Source of the DNA: Croceibacterium soli
Lineage (GTDB): Bacteria > Pseudomonadota > Alphaproteobacteria > Sphingomonadales > Sphingomonadaceae
Length of the DNA stretch: 64,000 nucleotides
Direction of reading: 5' to 3'
Assembly (NCBI RefSeq): GCF_009828065.1
Contig: NZ_WTYK01000004.1
Location: forward strand, 248,001 to 312,000
Below the pieces are notes generated by a model. It did not search any database. It was not told the DNA's origin and saw only the letters and a list, made by a program, of their open reading frames with translations. The position numbers were made by a program, and so were the translations under genes. Each line of letters opens with the position of its first letter. Position 1 is the stretch's first letter. Shown piece by piece: positions 40,574 through 49,436 of this stretch.

Positions 40574-42508
40574 ATGGCTATCGGGAAAGCACGCATGAGT
40601 TTTGCAGGCAAAGTCTGGCGGCTGCTGGTCGGGATCAAGGATGCGCTCGCCCTCGTGTTCCTGCTGCTGTTCTTCGGCGCCCTGTTCGCCGTGCTCAATG
40701 CCCGGCCCAGCCCGGCCGCGGTGCGCGAGGGCGCACTGCTGCTGCAGCTCGACGGCACGATCGTGGAGGAACGCTCCGCCATCGACCCCTTCCAGACCCT
40801 GCTGAGCAGCGCCGTTCCCACCCGCGAATATGCGGCGCGCGACATCGTTCACGCGATCGACGAAGCCGCGAAGGACAAGCGGATCAAGGCGCTGGCGCTC
40901 GACCTCTCCACGTTCCTGGGCGGCGGCCTGGTCCACATGGAAGAGATCGGCGATGCGCTCGACCGCTTCCGCCGCACCAAGAAGCCCGTGCTGACTTACG
41001 CCGTCGCCTATACCGACGATTCCCTGCTGCTGGCCGCGCATTCGACGGAAATCTGGATCGATCCGCTGGGCGGCGCCGCCATTGCCGGGCCGGGCGGGCA
41101 CAGCATCTACTACGCAGACCTGCTGGAGAAGCTGCGGGTCAACACGCACGTCTACCGCGTGGGCACCTATAAGAGCGCCGTGGAGCCCTATATCCTATCA
41201 GGGATGTCCCCGGAGGCCCGGGAGAACGCCGAGGCGCTCTACGGCTCGCTATGGCAAGAATGGCAGGCCAACGTGAAGCAGGCCCGGCCCCAGGCGAATA
41301 TCGCGCTGGCGACGCAGCAGATCGAAGCCTGGCTGGAACAGAGCAGCGGCGATCTCGCCAAGGCGGCCGTGCAGGCGGGGCTGGTCGACAAGATCGGCGA
41401 CCGGGTGGCCTGGGGCGAGCATGTCGCCACCATCGCCGGTGAGGACCAGTGGGACGACAAGCCCGGCGCCTTCGCCGCGACCGACTTCGACACCTGGCTG
41501 GCGGAGATCGATCCGGCCGACATGAGCGCGCAGACGGGTTCGGGCAATCCGGTCGGCGTCATCACCATCGCCGGCGAGATCAGCGACGGACGGGCCGGCC
41601 CCGGCGAGGCGGGCGCCGAGCGCATCGTGGAACTGCTGGACGAGGCGCTAGACGAGGACTTTGCCGCGCTCGTCGTGCGGGTCAATTCCCCCGGCGGCAC
41701 GGTCACCGGCTCCGAAGCCATTCGCCGGGCGATCCTGCGGCACAAGGCGCGCGGCATCCCGGTGGCGGTCTCGATGGGCAACGTCGCCGCTAGCGGCGGA
41801 TACTGGATCGCCACCACAGGGGACCGGATCTTTGCAGAGCCGGAGACGATCACCGGCTCCATCGGCATCTGGGGCGTGGTTCCCACGTTCGAGAACACCC
41901 TGGCGCAGTACGGCGTGACCAGCGACGGGGTGCGCACCACGCCGCTCTCGGGCCAGCCGGACCTGTTCGGCGGCTTCACGCCGGAGACCGACGCGCTGCT
42001 CCAGCGTTCGGTCGAAAGCGGCTACTTGCGCTTCCTCGACCTCGTCGCCCGCTCCCGCGGCATGACCACCGCGCGCGCGGACGAACTCGGCCAGGGACGG
42101 GTGTGGGACGGCGGCAGCGCCCGGCAGCTCGGGCTGGTCGACCAGTTCGGCGATCTCGACGCCGCGCTCGCCTGGGCGGCCGGCCAGGCCAAGCTGAAGG
42201 AGGGCGGTTGGTATCCGCAGTACCTCGGCGAGCCTGCCGACTCGTTCGATTCGTTCCTCCTGACCCTCATCACCGGCGACGAGGGCGAGGCTCCGCAGGC
42301 GCGCGACATGTTCGGCTACTTCGCGGGCCGGCAGGCGGAGCTCGGCGACCGCCTGCTCGCCGATCTGGACCGTCTGATGGGCATGCGCGGAATGCAGGCC
42401 TTGTGCCTGGAATGTCCCGCCGGCCGGACCACCGCCCGCCCGGCCCGGCCATGGGCTTCCGAAGCGCCCGGGCTCGCTGGCATGGTCGCTCGCCTGCTGC
42501 TCGACTGA
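40574..42508 (+). CDS. sppA: Signal peptide peptidase SppA, 67K type
   Basis: Membrane-bound serine protease of 644 residues with two tandem S49 domains, the E. coli SppA layout. The membrane anchor is ALALVFLLLFFGALFAVL. The general-base Lys is in YRVGTYKSAVEPYI (N-terminal domain) and the nucleophile Ser in GNVAASGGYWIATTG (C-terminal domain). It degrades cleaved signal peptides in the inner membrane. ATG 40574 follows AGGGG by five bases. It is divergent from pyrB. Confidence 0.93.
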   Translation: MAIGKARMSFAGKVWRLLVGIKDALALVFLLLFFGALFAVLNARPSPAAVREGALLLQLDGTIVEERSAIDPFQTLLSSAVPTREYAARDIVHAIDEAAKDKRIKALALDLSTFLGGGLVHMEEIGDALDRFRRTKKPVLTYAVAYTDDSLLLAAHSTEIWIDPLGGAAIAGPGGHSIYYADLLEKLRVNTHVYRVGTYKSAVEPYILSGMSPEARENAEALYGSLWQEWQANVKQARPQANIALATQQIEAWLEQSSGDLAKAAVQAGLVDKIGDRVAWGEHVATIAGEDQWDDKPGAFAATDFDTWLAEIDPADMSAQTGSGNPVGVITIAGEISDGRAGPGEAGAERIVELLDEALDEDFAALVVRVNSPGGTVTGSEAIRRAILRHKARGIPVAVSMGNVAASGGYWIATTGDRIFAEPETITGSIGIWGVVPTFENTLAQYGVTSDGVRTTPLSGQPDLFGGFTPETDALLQRSVESGYLRFLDLVARSRGMTTARADELGQGRVWDGGSARQLGLVDQFGDLDAALAWAAGQAKLKEGGWYPQYLGEPADSFDSFLLTLITGDEGEAPQARDMFGYFAGRQAELGDRLLADLDRLMGMRGMQALCLECPAGRTTARPARPWASEAPGLAGMVARLLLD

Positions 42509-42563
42509 GCGCTTGTCATCGCCCCCGCACCGTGGCAAAGGCGCGCGCCTGTCCAGGCAGGAC

Positions 42564-42638
42564 GGGCGCGTAGCTCAGTGGTAGAGCACACCCTTCACAC
42601 GGGTGGGGTCGCAGGTTCAATCCCTGCCGCGCCCACCA
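42564..42638 (+). tRNA. tRNA-Val (anticodon CAC), CCA encoded
   Basis: Acceptor stem GGGCGCG/CGCGCCC, D-arm GCTCAGTGGTAGAGC, anticodon stem CACCC/GGGTG with loop TTCACAC (anticodon CAC, reads GUG), T-arm GCAGGTTCAATCCCTGC, genomic ACCA. It lies between sppA and the convergent sulfotransferase gene; no integrase or duplicated 3' end is seen. Confidence 0.96.
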
Positions 42639-42643
42639 TCACC

Positions 42644-43921
42644 TCAGCTGCGTGATGCGGCGGCCTTGGCGTCCGAGGTGATGCCGTAAGTCTTCACGTA
42701 ATCGCCGAGTTCCTCGAGCACGCGGCCGGGCGTCAGGCCGAATTCCTCCAGGCTGTAGCGGTGCGGGTGGCGCTTCAGGTTGCGGGTGCGCAGCTGGTAG
42801 CGCTCCATCGCCGGCAGCGCCGGGGCGATGTCGAAGCCGATGAAGTCGTAGACACGGCGCATGGCCGCCCGCCAGTCGTTATCCATCTCCTCGTAGTGCA
42901 CGTCGATGAAGCGGCTGCGCGGAATGTCGTCGCGCGCCTTCCGCATGCGGTCGATCTGCAGGCGCGTCTTGCGCAGCCATTCCTCGCCGATCTTTCGGGC
43001 GTCGGCATGATCGGAATAGATGATCGTCTGGTTCCAGGCCAGCGAGGCGGCGCTGCCGACCACCGACAGCGGATCGCGGTGGGTGAAGATCAGCCGCGCA
43101 TCGGGGAAGACCTTCAGCAGCGCCGGCAGGTCGAGCATGTGCTGAGGGGTCTTGAGGATCCACGGCCGCAGGCTCGATGCCTGCTGCGCCCATCCCGTCA
43201 GCTGCAGCAGGCGCGCCATCTGCAGGTAGGCGGGCAGCGGGTCTTGCCGCTCCGACCAGCGGCCGTAGCTCGGCACCCACCACTGCGCGTCGTGCTTCGT
43301 GCTCCAGAAGCTGTTCACGAGCAGGCCAAGCTCCTCCTCCGGCTCCATCGGCCCGGTCGGGTGGATCGTCAGCGTGCGCGGGTTGGCAAGCCTGGCCACA
43401 CGCATGATCCGGCCGGCGAGCACGATCCGCGAGTCGGGTCCCCCGTGCCGGAAGTCCGGGCGCGGCACAGGGCTGATCGTCTCGAAGCTGCGCAAGTGCG
43501 TGAAGCGGTGATCGCTGGCGAGCAGGCGGTGCATGCGCGTCGTGCCCGAACGCATCGGGCCGACGACGATCACCGGGTGCGGCAGCGGGCGCGCGAGGAT
43601 CTCCGGATGGCGGTCGAACCACTGCTGCGCCCACAGCCTGTCGTGCAGGACTTTCTCGAACTGCTTGCCGGCCGCCCATCGGCCCGCCGCGTTGAGGCGC
43701 GCCTCCGCGTGAATCGCCTCCAGGAGCTTCCTGAATGGCTGCTCGAACCAGGGATCGCCGAAATCGTCGAGACCGGTGTACTCGCGCGCCCGCTCCATGA
43801 GTGCGCGCCGTTCGAGCTGGGGTTCTTCGGCTAGGCCGGTCCTGCGGGCCAGCCGCATCCCGGCACTGAGGATATCGATGAAGTGCGTGCGCCGCGGGGG
43901 GAGAGTGGTCAGGTCGTGCAC
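42644..43921 (-). CDS. Sulfotransferase family protein
   Basis: PAPS-dependent sulfotransferase-like protein of 425 residues. The 5'-phosphosulfate loop is in VIVVGPMRSGTTRMHRLLA near residue 120 and the 3'-phosphate motif in LIFTHRDPLSVVGSAASL near residue 270. The C-terminal YQLRTRNLKRHPHRYSLEEF resembles the sulfotransferase_3 group common in sphingomonads and mycobacteria. The substrate is unknown. The start is a GTG (43919-43921) preceded by GAGGGAAGGAA; that site overlaps one arm of a perfect 10-bp inverted repeat that could hide it. Confidence 0.85.
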   Translation of the reverse strand: MHDLTTLPPRRTHFIDILSAGMRLARRTGLAEEPQLERRALMERAREYTGLDDFGDPWFEQPFRKLLEAIHAEARLNAAGRWAAGKQFEKVLHDRLWAQQWFDRHPEILARPLPHPVIVVGPMRSGTTRMHRLLASDHRFTHLRSFETISPVPRPDFRHGGPDSRIVLAGRIMRVARLANPRTLTIHPTGPMEPEEELGLLVNSFWSTKHDAQWWVPSYGRWSERQDPLPAYLQMARLLQLTGWAQQASSLRPWILKTPQHMLDLPALLKVFPDARLIFTHRDPLSVVGSAASLAWNQTIIYSDHADARKIGEEWLRKTRLQIDRMRKARDDIPRSRFIDVHYEEMDNDWRAAMRRVYDFIGFDIAPALPAMERYQLRTRNLKRHPHRYSLEEFGLTPGRVLEELGDYVKTYGITSDAKAAASRS

Positions 43922-43928
43922 TTCCTTC

Positions 43929-43977
43929 CCTCAGGCGGCTAAGATAATCTCGCGCCGGTCTTGCGGCCCGCCTGAGG
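43929..43977 (-). promoter_or_regulatory. Hairpin that can sequester the sulfotransferase ribosome-binding site
   Basis: A perfect 10-bp inverted repeat, cctcaggcgg (43929-43938) and ccgcctgagg (43968-43977), encloses 29 bases in the leader. On the minus-strand RNA the second arm runs into GAAGGAAGUG, so the CUGAGG part of the Shine-Dalgarno region would be paired when the stem forms. Confidence 0.45.
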
Positions 43978-44113
43978 CCGCATTGCAAATCAGACGCTTT
44001 GCGGCAACCCTCGTTCCCGCTGCTGTCTCTGCTGCGCTCTTCGCTGGACAACGCGCCCGGGCTGCCTTTCGGCTGCTTGCAGCCGCCGCATCGTACAGGC
44101 ATAGCCCCCCGCC

Positions 44114-45406
44114 ATGCACGATCTGCGCTTCATTCGCGAAAACCCGCAAGCTTTCGACGCCGGCCTGACCGCGCGCGGAGCCGAGCCCGCCGCCGACCGC
44201 ATCGTGGAGCTGGACGAACGCCGCCGCGCGCTCACGACGCGGCTGCAGGAGGCGCAAAGCCGGCGCAACGAAGCCTCGAAAGCGATCGGCGCGGCAATGG
44301 GCAAAGGCGACACCGCCACCGCCGAGGCGCTGAAGGCCGAAGTGGCCGAGCTCAAGACCGCGCTGCCGGCGCTCGAGAGCGAAGAGCGCGCGCTGGGGGA
44401 GGAACTGGACGGCGTCCTGGCGGCCCTGCCCAATCTCCCAGCAGAAGACGTGCCGCTTGGCGCCGACGAGAGCGAGAACCGGGAAGTCTCCCGCTGGGGT
44501 GAGCAGCGAGAGTTTGCTTTCGAGCCCCGGGAGCACGCCGACCTCGGCCCGCCGCTGGGGCTGGAGTTCGAAACCGGCTCGGCGATGTCCGGCGCCCGCT
44601 TCACCTTCCTGCGCGGGCAGATGGCGCGGCTCGAACGCGCGCTCGGCCAGTTCATGCTCGACCTGCAGACCGGCGAGCGCGGCTACACCGAATGCATCCC
44701 CCCGCTGCTGGTGCGGGACGAGGCCGCGTTCGGTACCGGGCAGCTGCCCAAGTTCGCCGACGACTTGTTCCGGACGACCGACGGCCGCTGGCTGATCCCC
44801 ACCGCCGAGGTCAGCCTGACCAATTCCGTGCGCGACCGCATTCTCGAGGACCTGACACAGCCCATCCGCCTGACCGCCCTCACCCCATGCTTCCGCTCGG
44901 AAGCGGGCGCGGCGGGCAAGGATACGCGCGGCTACATCCGCCAGCACCAGTTCTCCAAGGTCGAGCTGGTCACCGTCTGCCGGCCGGACGATCACGAGGC
45001 CGAGCACGCGCACATGGTCCGCTCGGCCGAGCTAGTGCTCGAAGCGCTCGAGCTGCCCTATCGCAAGGTGCTGCTGTGCACCGGCGACATGGGCGCGACG
45101 GCGAAGCGGACGTTCGACCTCGAGGTCTGGCTTCCCGGCCAGGGCGCCTACCGCGAGATCAGCTCGGTCAGCTGGTGCGGCGATTACCAAGCCCGGCGGA
45201 TGAACGCCCGCTACCGCCCCGAAGGCGCCAAGAAGACCGAGTTCGTCCACACCCTCAACGGCTCCGGACTGGCGGTCGGGCGCACGCTGGTGGCGGTGCT
45301 AGAGAACTACCAGCAGGAGGACGGCTCGGTCGCCGTGCCTGCCGCGCTGCGCGGGTACATGGGCGGCGTCGAAGTGCTCACCTCAACTCAAAACCGTTCG
45401 GGCTGA
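44114..45406 (+). CDS. serS: Serine--tRNA ligase
   Basis: Class II synthetase of 430 residues. The N-terminal antiparallel coiled coil ([36 protein letters not shown]) binds the long variable arm of tRNA-Ser. Class II motifs are visible: motif 2 in [21 protein letters not shown] (two pieces) and motif 3 in [20 protein letters not shown]. The last codons and the stop lie in a dispersed repeat: the coding end NRSG* is read from gttcgggctgagcttgtcg. The family often ends near the preceding EVLT, so four to six C-terminal residues may be repeat-derived. Confidence 0.97.
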   Translation: MHDLRFIRENPQAFDAGLTARGAEPAADRIVELDERRRALTTRLQEAQSRRNEASKAIGAAMGKGDTATAEALKAEVAELKTALPALESEERALGEELDGVLAALPNLPAEDVPLGADESENREVSRWGEQREFAFEPREHADLGPPLGLEFETGSAMSGARFTFLRGQMARLERALGQFMLDLQTGERGYTECIPPLLVRDEAAFGTGQLPKFADDLFRTTDGRWLIPTAEVSLTNSVRDRILEDLTQPIRLTALTPCFRSEAGAAGKDTRGYIRQHQFSKVELVTVCRPDDHEAEHAHMVRSAELVLEALELPYRKVLLCTGDMGATAKRTFDLEVWLPGQGAYREISSVSWCGDYQARRMNARYRPEGAKKTEFVHTLNGSGLAVGRTLVAVLENYQQEDGSVAVPAALRGYMGGVEVLTSTQNRSG

Positions 45407-45482
45407 GCTTGTCGAAGCCCCGCCCTCTCTCGCCGCGTGAAACGCGCTGGAACAATGGCCCTTCGACAAGCTCAGGGCGAAC
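45390..45482. repeat. CTGAGCTTGTCGAAG inverted repeat pair at the serS stop
   Basis: gttcgggctgagcttgtcg at 45390 faces cttcgacaagctcagggcg ending at 45482, forming a 22-bp arm pair with two mismatches around a 49-base loop. The left arm contains the serS stop codon, and the right arm ends 18 bases before the surE start. It may terminate serS transcription. Confidence 0.8.
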
Positions 45483-45500
45483 GGCGATAGGTGTTTCGCT

Positions 45501-46283
45501 GTGAGAATCCTCCTAACCAACGACGATGGCATCTACGCCCCTGGCATGGCGCTGCTGGAGCGCATCGCCAGGACGCTGTCGGACGACGTCTGGGTCTGCG
45601 CTCCGACCGAGGAGCAGTCCGGCACAGGCCATTCACTGACCCTGCACTTGCCCGTGCGGCTGCACGAGCATGGGGAGAAGCGCTTCGCCGTCACCGGCAC
45701 GCCGACCGACGCGGTCAACCTGGCGCTCCGCAAGCTGTTCACCGACCGCAAGCCCGATCTCGTGATCTCGGGCATCAACGCGGGCGAGAACCTGGCCGAC
45801 GACATCACCTATTCGGGGACGATCTCGGCAGCGATGGAAGGTGCGCTCGCGGGCATCAAGGCCGTGGCCATGAGCCAGGCGATCCGCGACGGCGACCACG
45901 GCTTCTCCGCCGCCGAAGCCTGGGCGCAGCAGGTGCTCGCGCCGCTGCTCGACGTGCCGATGGCGCCGCGCACTCTGGTCAACGTCAACTTCCCGGCGCG
46001 CGCGGCCGAGGACGTGCGCGGCATCCGCCTGACCCGGCAGGGTTTCCACGACTACTCGCGCGGCTCGCTGATCGAGGGGACCGACCCGCGCGGGCGGAGC
46101 TACTACTGGTTCGGCTTGGAGGACGTCGAGCACACGCTCGACCACGGCACGGATCTCGAGGCGGTCGACGACGGTTATGTCTCGATAACCCCGCTGCAAC
46201 TGGACCTGACGCATCATCCATCGATCGCCACATTGGCTGAAAGCTATGCGCAAATGAATCTCGAGACGGCCCGAGGCGATTGA
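45501..46283 (+). CDS. surE: 5'/3'-nucleotidase SurE
   Basis: Metal-dependent nucleotidase of 260 residues acting on nucleoside monophosphates. The N-terminal MRILLTNDDGIYAPG with the D-D metal pair, GTGHSLTLH, and the SGINAGENLADDITYSGT motif are all present. The start is GTG at 45501; no ATG fits the conserved N terminus. It overlaps no gene but ends two bases before the K+ channel ATG, so the two are likely co-transcribed. Confidence 0.96.
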   Translation: MRILLTNDDGIYAPGMALLERIARTLSDDVWVCAPTEEQSGTGHSLTLHLPVRLHEHGEKRFAVTGTPTDAVNLALRKLFTDRKPDLVISGINAGENLADDITYSGTISAAMEGALAGIKAVAMSQAIRDGDHGFSAAEAWAQQVLAPLLDVPMAPRTLVNVNFPARAAEDVRGIRLTRQGFHDYSRGSLIEGTDPRGRSYYWFGLEDVEHTLDHGTDLEAVDDGYVSITPLQLDLTHHPSIATLAESYAQMNLETARGD

Positions 46284-46285
46284 TC

Positions 46286-47362
46286 ATGGCGCGCTGGAAG
46301 GATGCAGCGCAGAAAGCCGAAGCGACCCGCGCGCGCCGCTTCAATCCCCTGCGCCGCGCGGTCAAAGTGCCGGTTTGGGCCGACATCGCCATTCGCCTCG
46401 GCGCGGCCTTGGCGCTCGTCTCGGTCGTCGTCCTGATCCATTGGCTGGACCGCGACGGGCTGGTCGATTCCGCCGACGGCCATGTCAGCTTCCTCGACGT
46501 GGTCTATTTCACGATGATCTCGATCACGACCACGGGCTTCGGCGACATCGCGCCGATTTCGGACCGCTCGCGATTGTTCGAGGCGATCATCGTCACGCCG
46601 ATCCGGGTCGCCGTGCTCGTCATCTTCATCGGCACGGCATATGCATTCGTAATCAGGCGCAGCTGGGAGAAATGGCGCATGGCCCGCATTCAAAGAGACC
46701 TTACCGACCACATTGTGGTGCTGGGCTACGGCGTCTCGGGATCGGAGGCCGTGGCCGAGCTGATCGCCCGGGGCACCGATCCGGAGTGCATCGTCGTGAT
46801 GGATCCCGACGAGGAGCGGCTGACCCTGGCCGGGGAACTAGGCTGCAACATCATCGCAGCGGACGCGAGCCGGGACGACAACCTCAGGGCCGTGCAGATC
46901 GCGCAGGCGAAGACGGTGCTGGTCTCGGCCGGGCGCGACGACGCCTCGATCCTGATCGTCCTGACCGTTCGCCACCTCGCGCCCAAAGTGCCGATCAGCG
47001 TGGTCGTGCGGGCGGTCGACAACGAACTGCTCGCCAAGCAGGCCGGGGCCGACAACGTCATCAATCCGGTGCGCTTCACCGGCCTGCTGCTGGCCGGGAG
47101 CGCGCAAGGAGCGCATGTAGCCGACTACATGGCCGATCTCGCCTCTGTCGACGGGCGGGTCCAGCTCGTCGAGCGGCCGGTGCGTCCGGAAGAAATCGGC
47201 AAGTCCCTCGGCGAACTGTCGAGCGGCGGCAAAGGCCTGCGCATTTATCGCAACGGCGGCGCCTGCGGCTTCTGGGAGCACGAAGCCTCCGAGCTGCAGG
47301 AAGGCGACGTGATCGTGGAGATCAGGCCGAGCGACACCGCCGCGAAGGACTTCACCCGCTAG
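46286..47362 (+). CDS. Two-helix potassium channel with RCK/TrkA-N domain
   Basis: Putative K+ channel of 358 residues. Two membrane helices (IAIRLGAALALVSVVVLIHWL and VAVLVIFIGTAYAFVI) flank the pore helix and the selectivity filter TTTGFGD in MISITTTGFGDIAPIS. A cytoplasmic RCK domain with the Rossmann motif VVLGYGVSGSEAV follows, then a TrkA-C-like end. This is the MthK/GsuK/Kch design, gated by a ligand bound to the RCK ring. ATG 46286 directly follows surE. The filter is GFGD rather than the common GYGD, a known variant. Confidence 0.9.
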   Translation: MARWKDAAQKAEATRARRFNPLRRAVKVPVWADIAIRLGAALALVSVVVLIHWLDRDGLVDSADGHVSFLDVVYFTMISITTTGFGDIAPISDRSRLFEAIIVTPIRVAVLVIFIGTAYAFVIRRSWEKWRMARIQRDLTDHIVVLGYGVSGSEAVAELIARGTDPECIVVMDPDEERLTLAGELGCNIIAADASRDDNLRAVQIAQAKTVLVSAGRDDASILIVLTVRHLAPKVPISVVVRAVDNELLAKQAGADNVINPVRFTGLLLAGSAQGAHVADYMADLASVDGRVQLVERPVRPEEIGKSLGELSSGGKGLRIYRNGGACGFWEHEASELQEGDVIVEIRPSDTAAKDFTR

Positions 47363-47366
47363 CCGC

Positions 47367-47765
47367 TCAGTCGAGCGCCGCGAACACTGCGCCCATGGCC
47401 GCCATGCCGACGATCAGGTGCCCGGCATCGATCAGGAAGAGCTTCAGCGGTTTGCGCAGGAACAGGTAGTTGATCCCCACCGCCGGGGCCATCAGCATCG
47501 CGCCATAGCCGACCGCGATCATCATCTTGGCCCGATCGCTCGGGCCGGTCATGGCGTACTGGTGCGCTAGGGTCGTTGCGATCAGCAGCTCCAGCAGGAA
47601 TGCCAGGCCGTAGATCAGCGGCATGTTGGCGGTCTTGAGCTGCTCCTCGCCGAAGCCGGATGCGCTCTGCCACGCCTTGCCGAACAGCACGGTGTACCAG
47701 ATGGCGCCGACCACGAAGAACGCCAGCGCGCCCAGGAACACCGCAAGCCAATCGATATTGCCCAT
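47367..47765 (-). CDS. DUF1761 domain-containing membrane protein
   Basis: A 132-residue protein with four hydrophobic helices ([69 protein letters not shown]). [11 protein letters not shown] early in the protein is typical of DUF1761. No function is known. The ATG (47763-47765) follows AGGGGATT. It is tail to tail with the channel gene and divergent from rimO. Confidence 0.85.
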   Translation of the reverse strand: MGNIDWLAVFLGALAFFVVGAIWYTVLFGKAWQSASGFGEEQLKTANMPLIYGLAFLLELLIATTLAHQYAMTGPSDRAKMMIAVGYGAMLMAPAVGINYLFLRKPLKLFLIDAGHLIVGMAAMGAVFAALD

Positions 47766-47838
47766 AATCCCCTCCCCTACGGCGACCCAACGCGAGACTA
47801 GCGGAAACGCTGCTTTCAGTGTAGGGGGCCCGTCAATC

Positions 47839-49224
47839 ATGACAATCTCGACACCCGCAGTTCGCTCCATTCCGGAGGCGAAGAAGATCGGCATGGTCAG
47901 CCTCGGCTGTCCCAAGAACCTCGTCGATTCCGAGCGCATCCTGACCAAGCTGCGCGCGGACGGCTACGCGATGAGCGCCGATTACGACGGTGCGGACGTC
48001 GTGCTGGTCAACACTTGCGGCTTCCTCGACTCGGCCAAGGAGGAGAGCCTCGAGGCCATCGGCGAAGCCATCGCCGAGAACGGCCGCGTGATCGTGACCG
48101 GCTGCATGGGCGAAGAGGCGGAGACGATCCGCGCCCGCTTTCCCCAAGTCCTCGCCGTCACCGGCGCGCACCAGTACGAGCAGGTGGTAGAGGCCGTCCA
48201 CACGGCCGCACCACCGACCCAGGGGCCGTTCGTCGACCTGATCCCGCAGCCCGACGACGTGAAGCTCACGCCGCGGCACTACAGCTACCTGAAGATTTCC
48301 GAGGGCTGCAACCACTCCTGCGCCTTCTGCATCATACCCGCCTTGCGCGGGAAGCTCGCCAGCCGGCGCATCGATGCCGTGCTGCGCGAGGCGGAGAAGC
48401 TCGTCGCCGCGGGCACGAAGGAGCTGCTGGTCATCAGCCAGGACACTTCCGCCTACGGCGTCGACACCCGCCACGAGGAGCGGATGTGGAAGGACCATCC
48501 CGTCCGCGCGCATATGACCGATCTCGCCCGCGAGCTCGGCCAGTTGCGCACGCCCGGCGGCGAGACCCCGTGGGTGCGGCTGCACTACGTCTATCCCTAC
48601 CCTCACGTCGACGCGGTCATCCCGCTGATGGCCGAGGGGCTGCTGACGCCGTACCTCGACATTCCGTTTCAGCACGCCAGCCCCAAAGTGCTGCGCGCCA
48701 TGAAGCGCCCGGCCAACGAAGCCAAAGTGCTCGAGCGGCTGAAGTCCTGGCGCGCGATCGCGCCCGACATCACCATCCGCTCCAGCTTCGTGGTCGGCTT
48801 TCCCGGGGAGACCGAGGACGATTTCCGCTACCTGCTCGACTGGCTGGAGGAAGCCCAGCTCGACCGGGTCGGCGCGTTCCGCTTCGAGCCTGTCGAAGGC
48901 GCCGCGGCCAACGCCCTCCCGGATCACGTGCCGGAAGCGGTGAAGGAAGAACGCTACGCCCGGATCATGGAAGTGACCGAGCGGATCAGCGCCGCCAAGC
49001 TGACAGCCAAAGTCGGCCGCACCCTGCCGGTGATCGTCGACGAAGTCGGCGAGCCGGACGAGGACGGCGACATCGGCGCCACCGCCCGCAGCCAGGCCGA
49101 TGCGCCCGAGATCGACGGCCAAGTGTTCCTGCGCAATGTGCCCGCAACGCTGCAACCCGGCGACTTCGCGAGCGCGTTGATCGAGGACGCCGACGCGCAC
49201 GACCTTTACGGCGTGATCGGCTGA
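47839..49224 (+). CDS. rimO: Ribosomal protein uS12 methylthiotransferase RimO
   Basis: Radical SAM methylthiotransferase of 461 residues that modifies an Asp of ribosomal protein S12. The UPF0004 domain has three cluster Cys ([26 protein letters not shown]); the radical SAM domain has CNHSCAFC; a TRAM domain closes the protein ([23 protein letters not shown]). ATG 47839 is chosen because the family starts about 15-20 residues before the GCPKN motif, although the frame is open far upstream. Downstream spacer 49225-49436 is full of repeats. Confidence 0.96.
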   Translation: MTISTPAVRSIPEAKKIGMVSLGCPKNLVDSERILTKLRADGYAMSADYDGADVVLVNTCGFLDSAKEESLEAIGEAIAENGRVIVTGCMGEEAETIRARFPQVLAVTGAHQYEQVVEAVHTAAPPTQGPFVDLIPQPDDVKLTPRHYSYLKISEGCNHSCAFCIIPALRGKLASRRIDAVLREAEKLVAAGTKELLVISQDTSAYGVDTRHEERMWKDHPVRAHMTDLARELGQLRTPGGETPWVRLHYVYPYPHVDAVIPLMAEGLLTPYLDIPFQHASPKVLRAMKRPANEAKVLERLKSWRAIAPDITIRSSFVVGFPGETEDDFRYLLDWLEEAQLDRVGAFRFEPVEGAAANALPDHVPEAVKEERYARIMEVTERISAAKLTAKVGRTLPVIVDEVGEPDEDGDIGATARSQADAPEIDGQVFLRNVPATLQPGDFASALIEDADAHDLYGVIG

Positions 49225-49229
49225 ACATG

Positions 49230-49379
49230 CTTCGACAGGCTCAGCACGAACGGTGCTGGGTTAAGTTGCAGGCATACTCGCCCCACCCCCCGTTCGCCCT
49301 GAGCTTGTCGAAGGGCCGCACTTCACTCCAGCACCGCACCAGAGGAAAAGCGGTGCTTCGACAAGCTCAGCACGAACGG
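49230..49379. repeat. Three CTTCGACA(A/G)GCTCAG repeat units after rimO
   Basis: Units cttcgacaggctcagcacg at 49230-49253, ccgttcgccctgagcttgtc at 49290-49314 (opposite direction) and cttcgacaagctcagcacg at 49356-49379. Same family as at 45390 and 55455. No gene is apparent in this spacer. Confidence 0.85.
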
Positions 49380-49395
49380 GAGTAGAGTTGACCCC

Positions 49396-49423
49396 TAGCC
49401 CCTCCCGCTTGCGGGAGGGGCTA
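49396..49423. terminator. Strong hairpin between rimO and the PepSY gene
   Basis: A perfect 13-bp stem tagcccctcccgc/gcgggaggggcta with a two-base (TT) spacer, 14 bases beyond the stop of the minus-strand PepSY gene. No T run on either side, so termination is only probable; it may be another repeat family member. Confidence 0.5.
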
Positions 49424-49436
49424 AGGGTGGGCATAG

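Noticed and set aside
42564-42638. tRNA-Val as an integration site of a genomic island
   Set aside because: No integrase, no duplicated tRNA 3' end and no change in gene content beside it.
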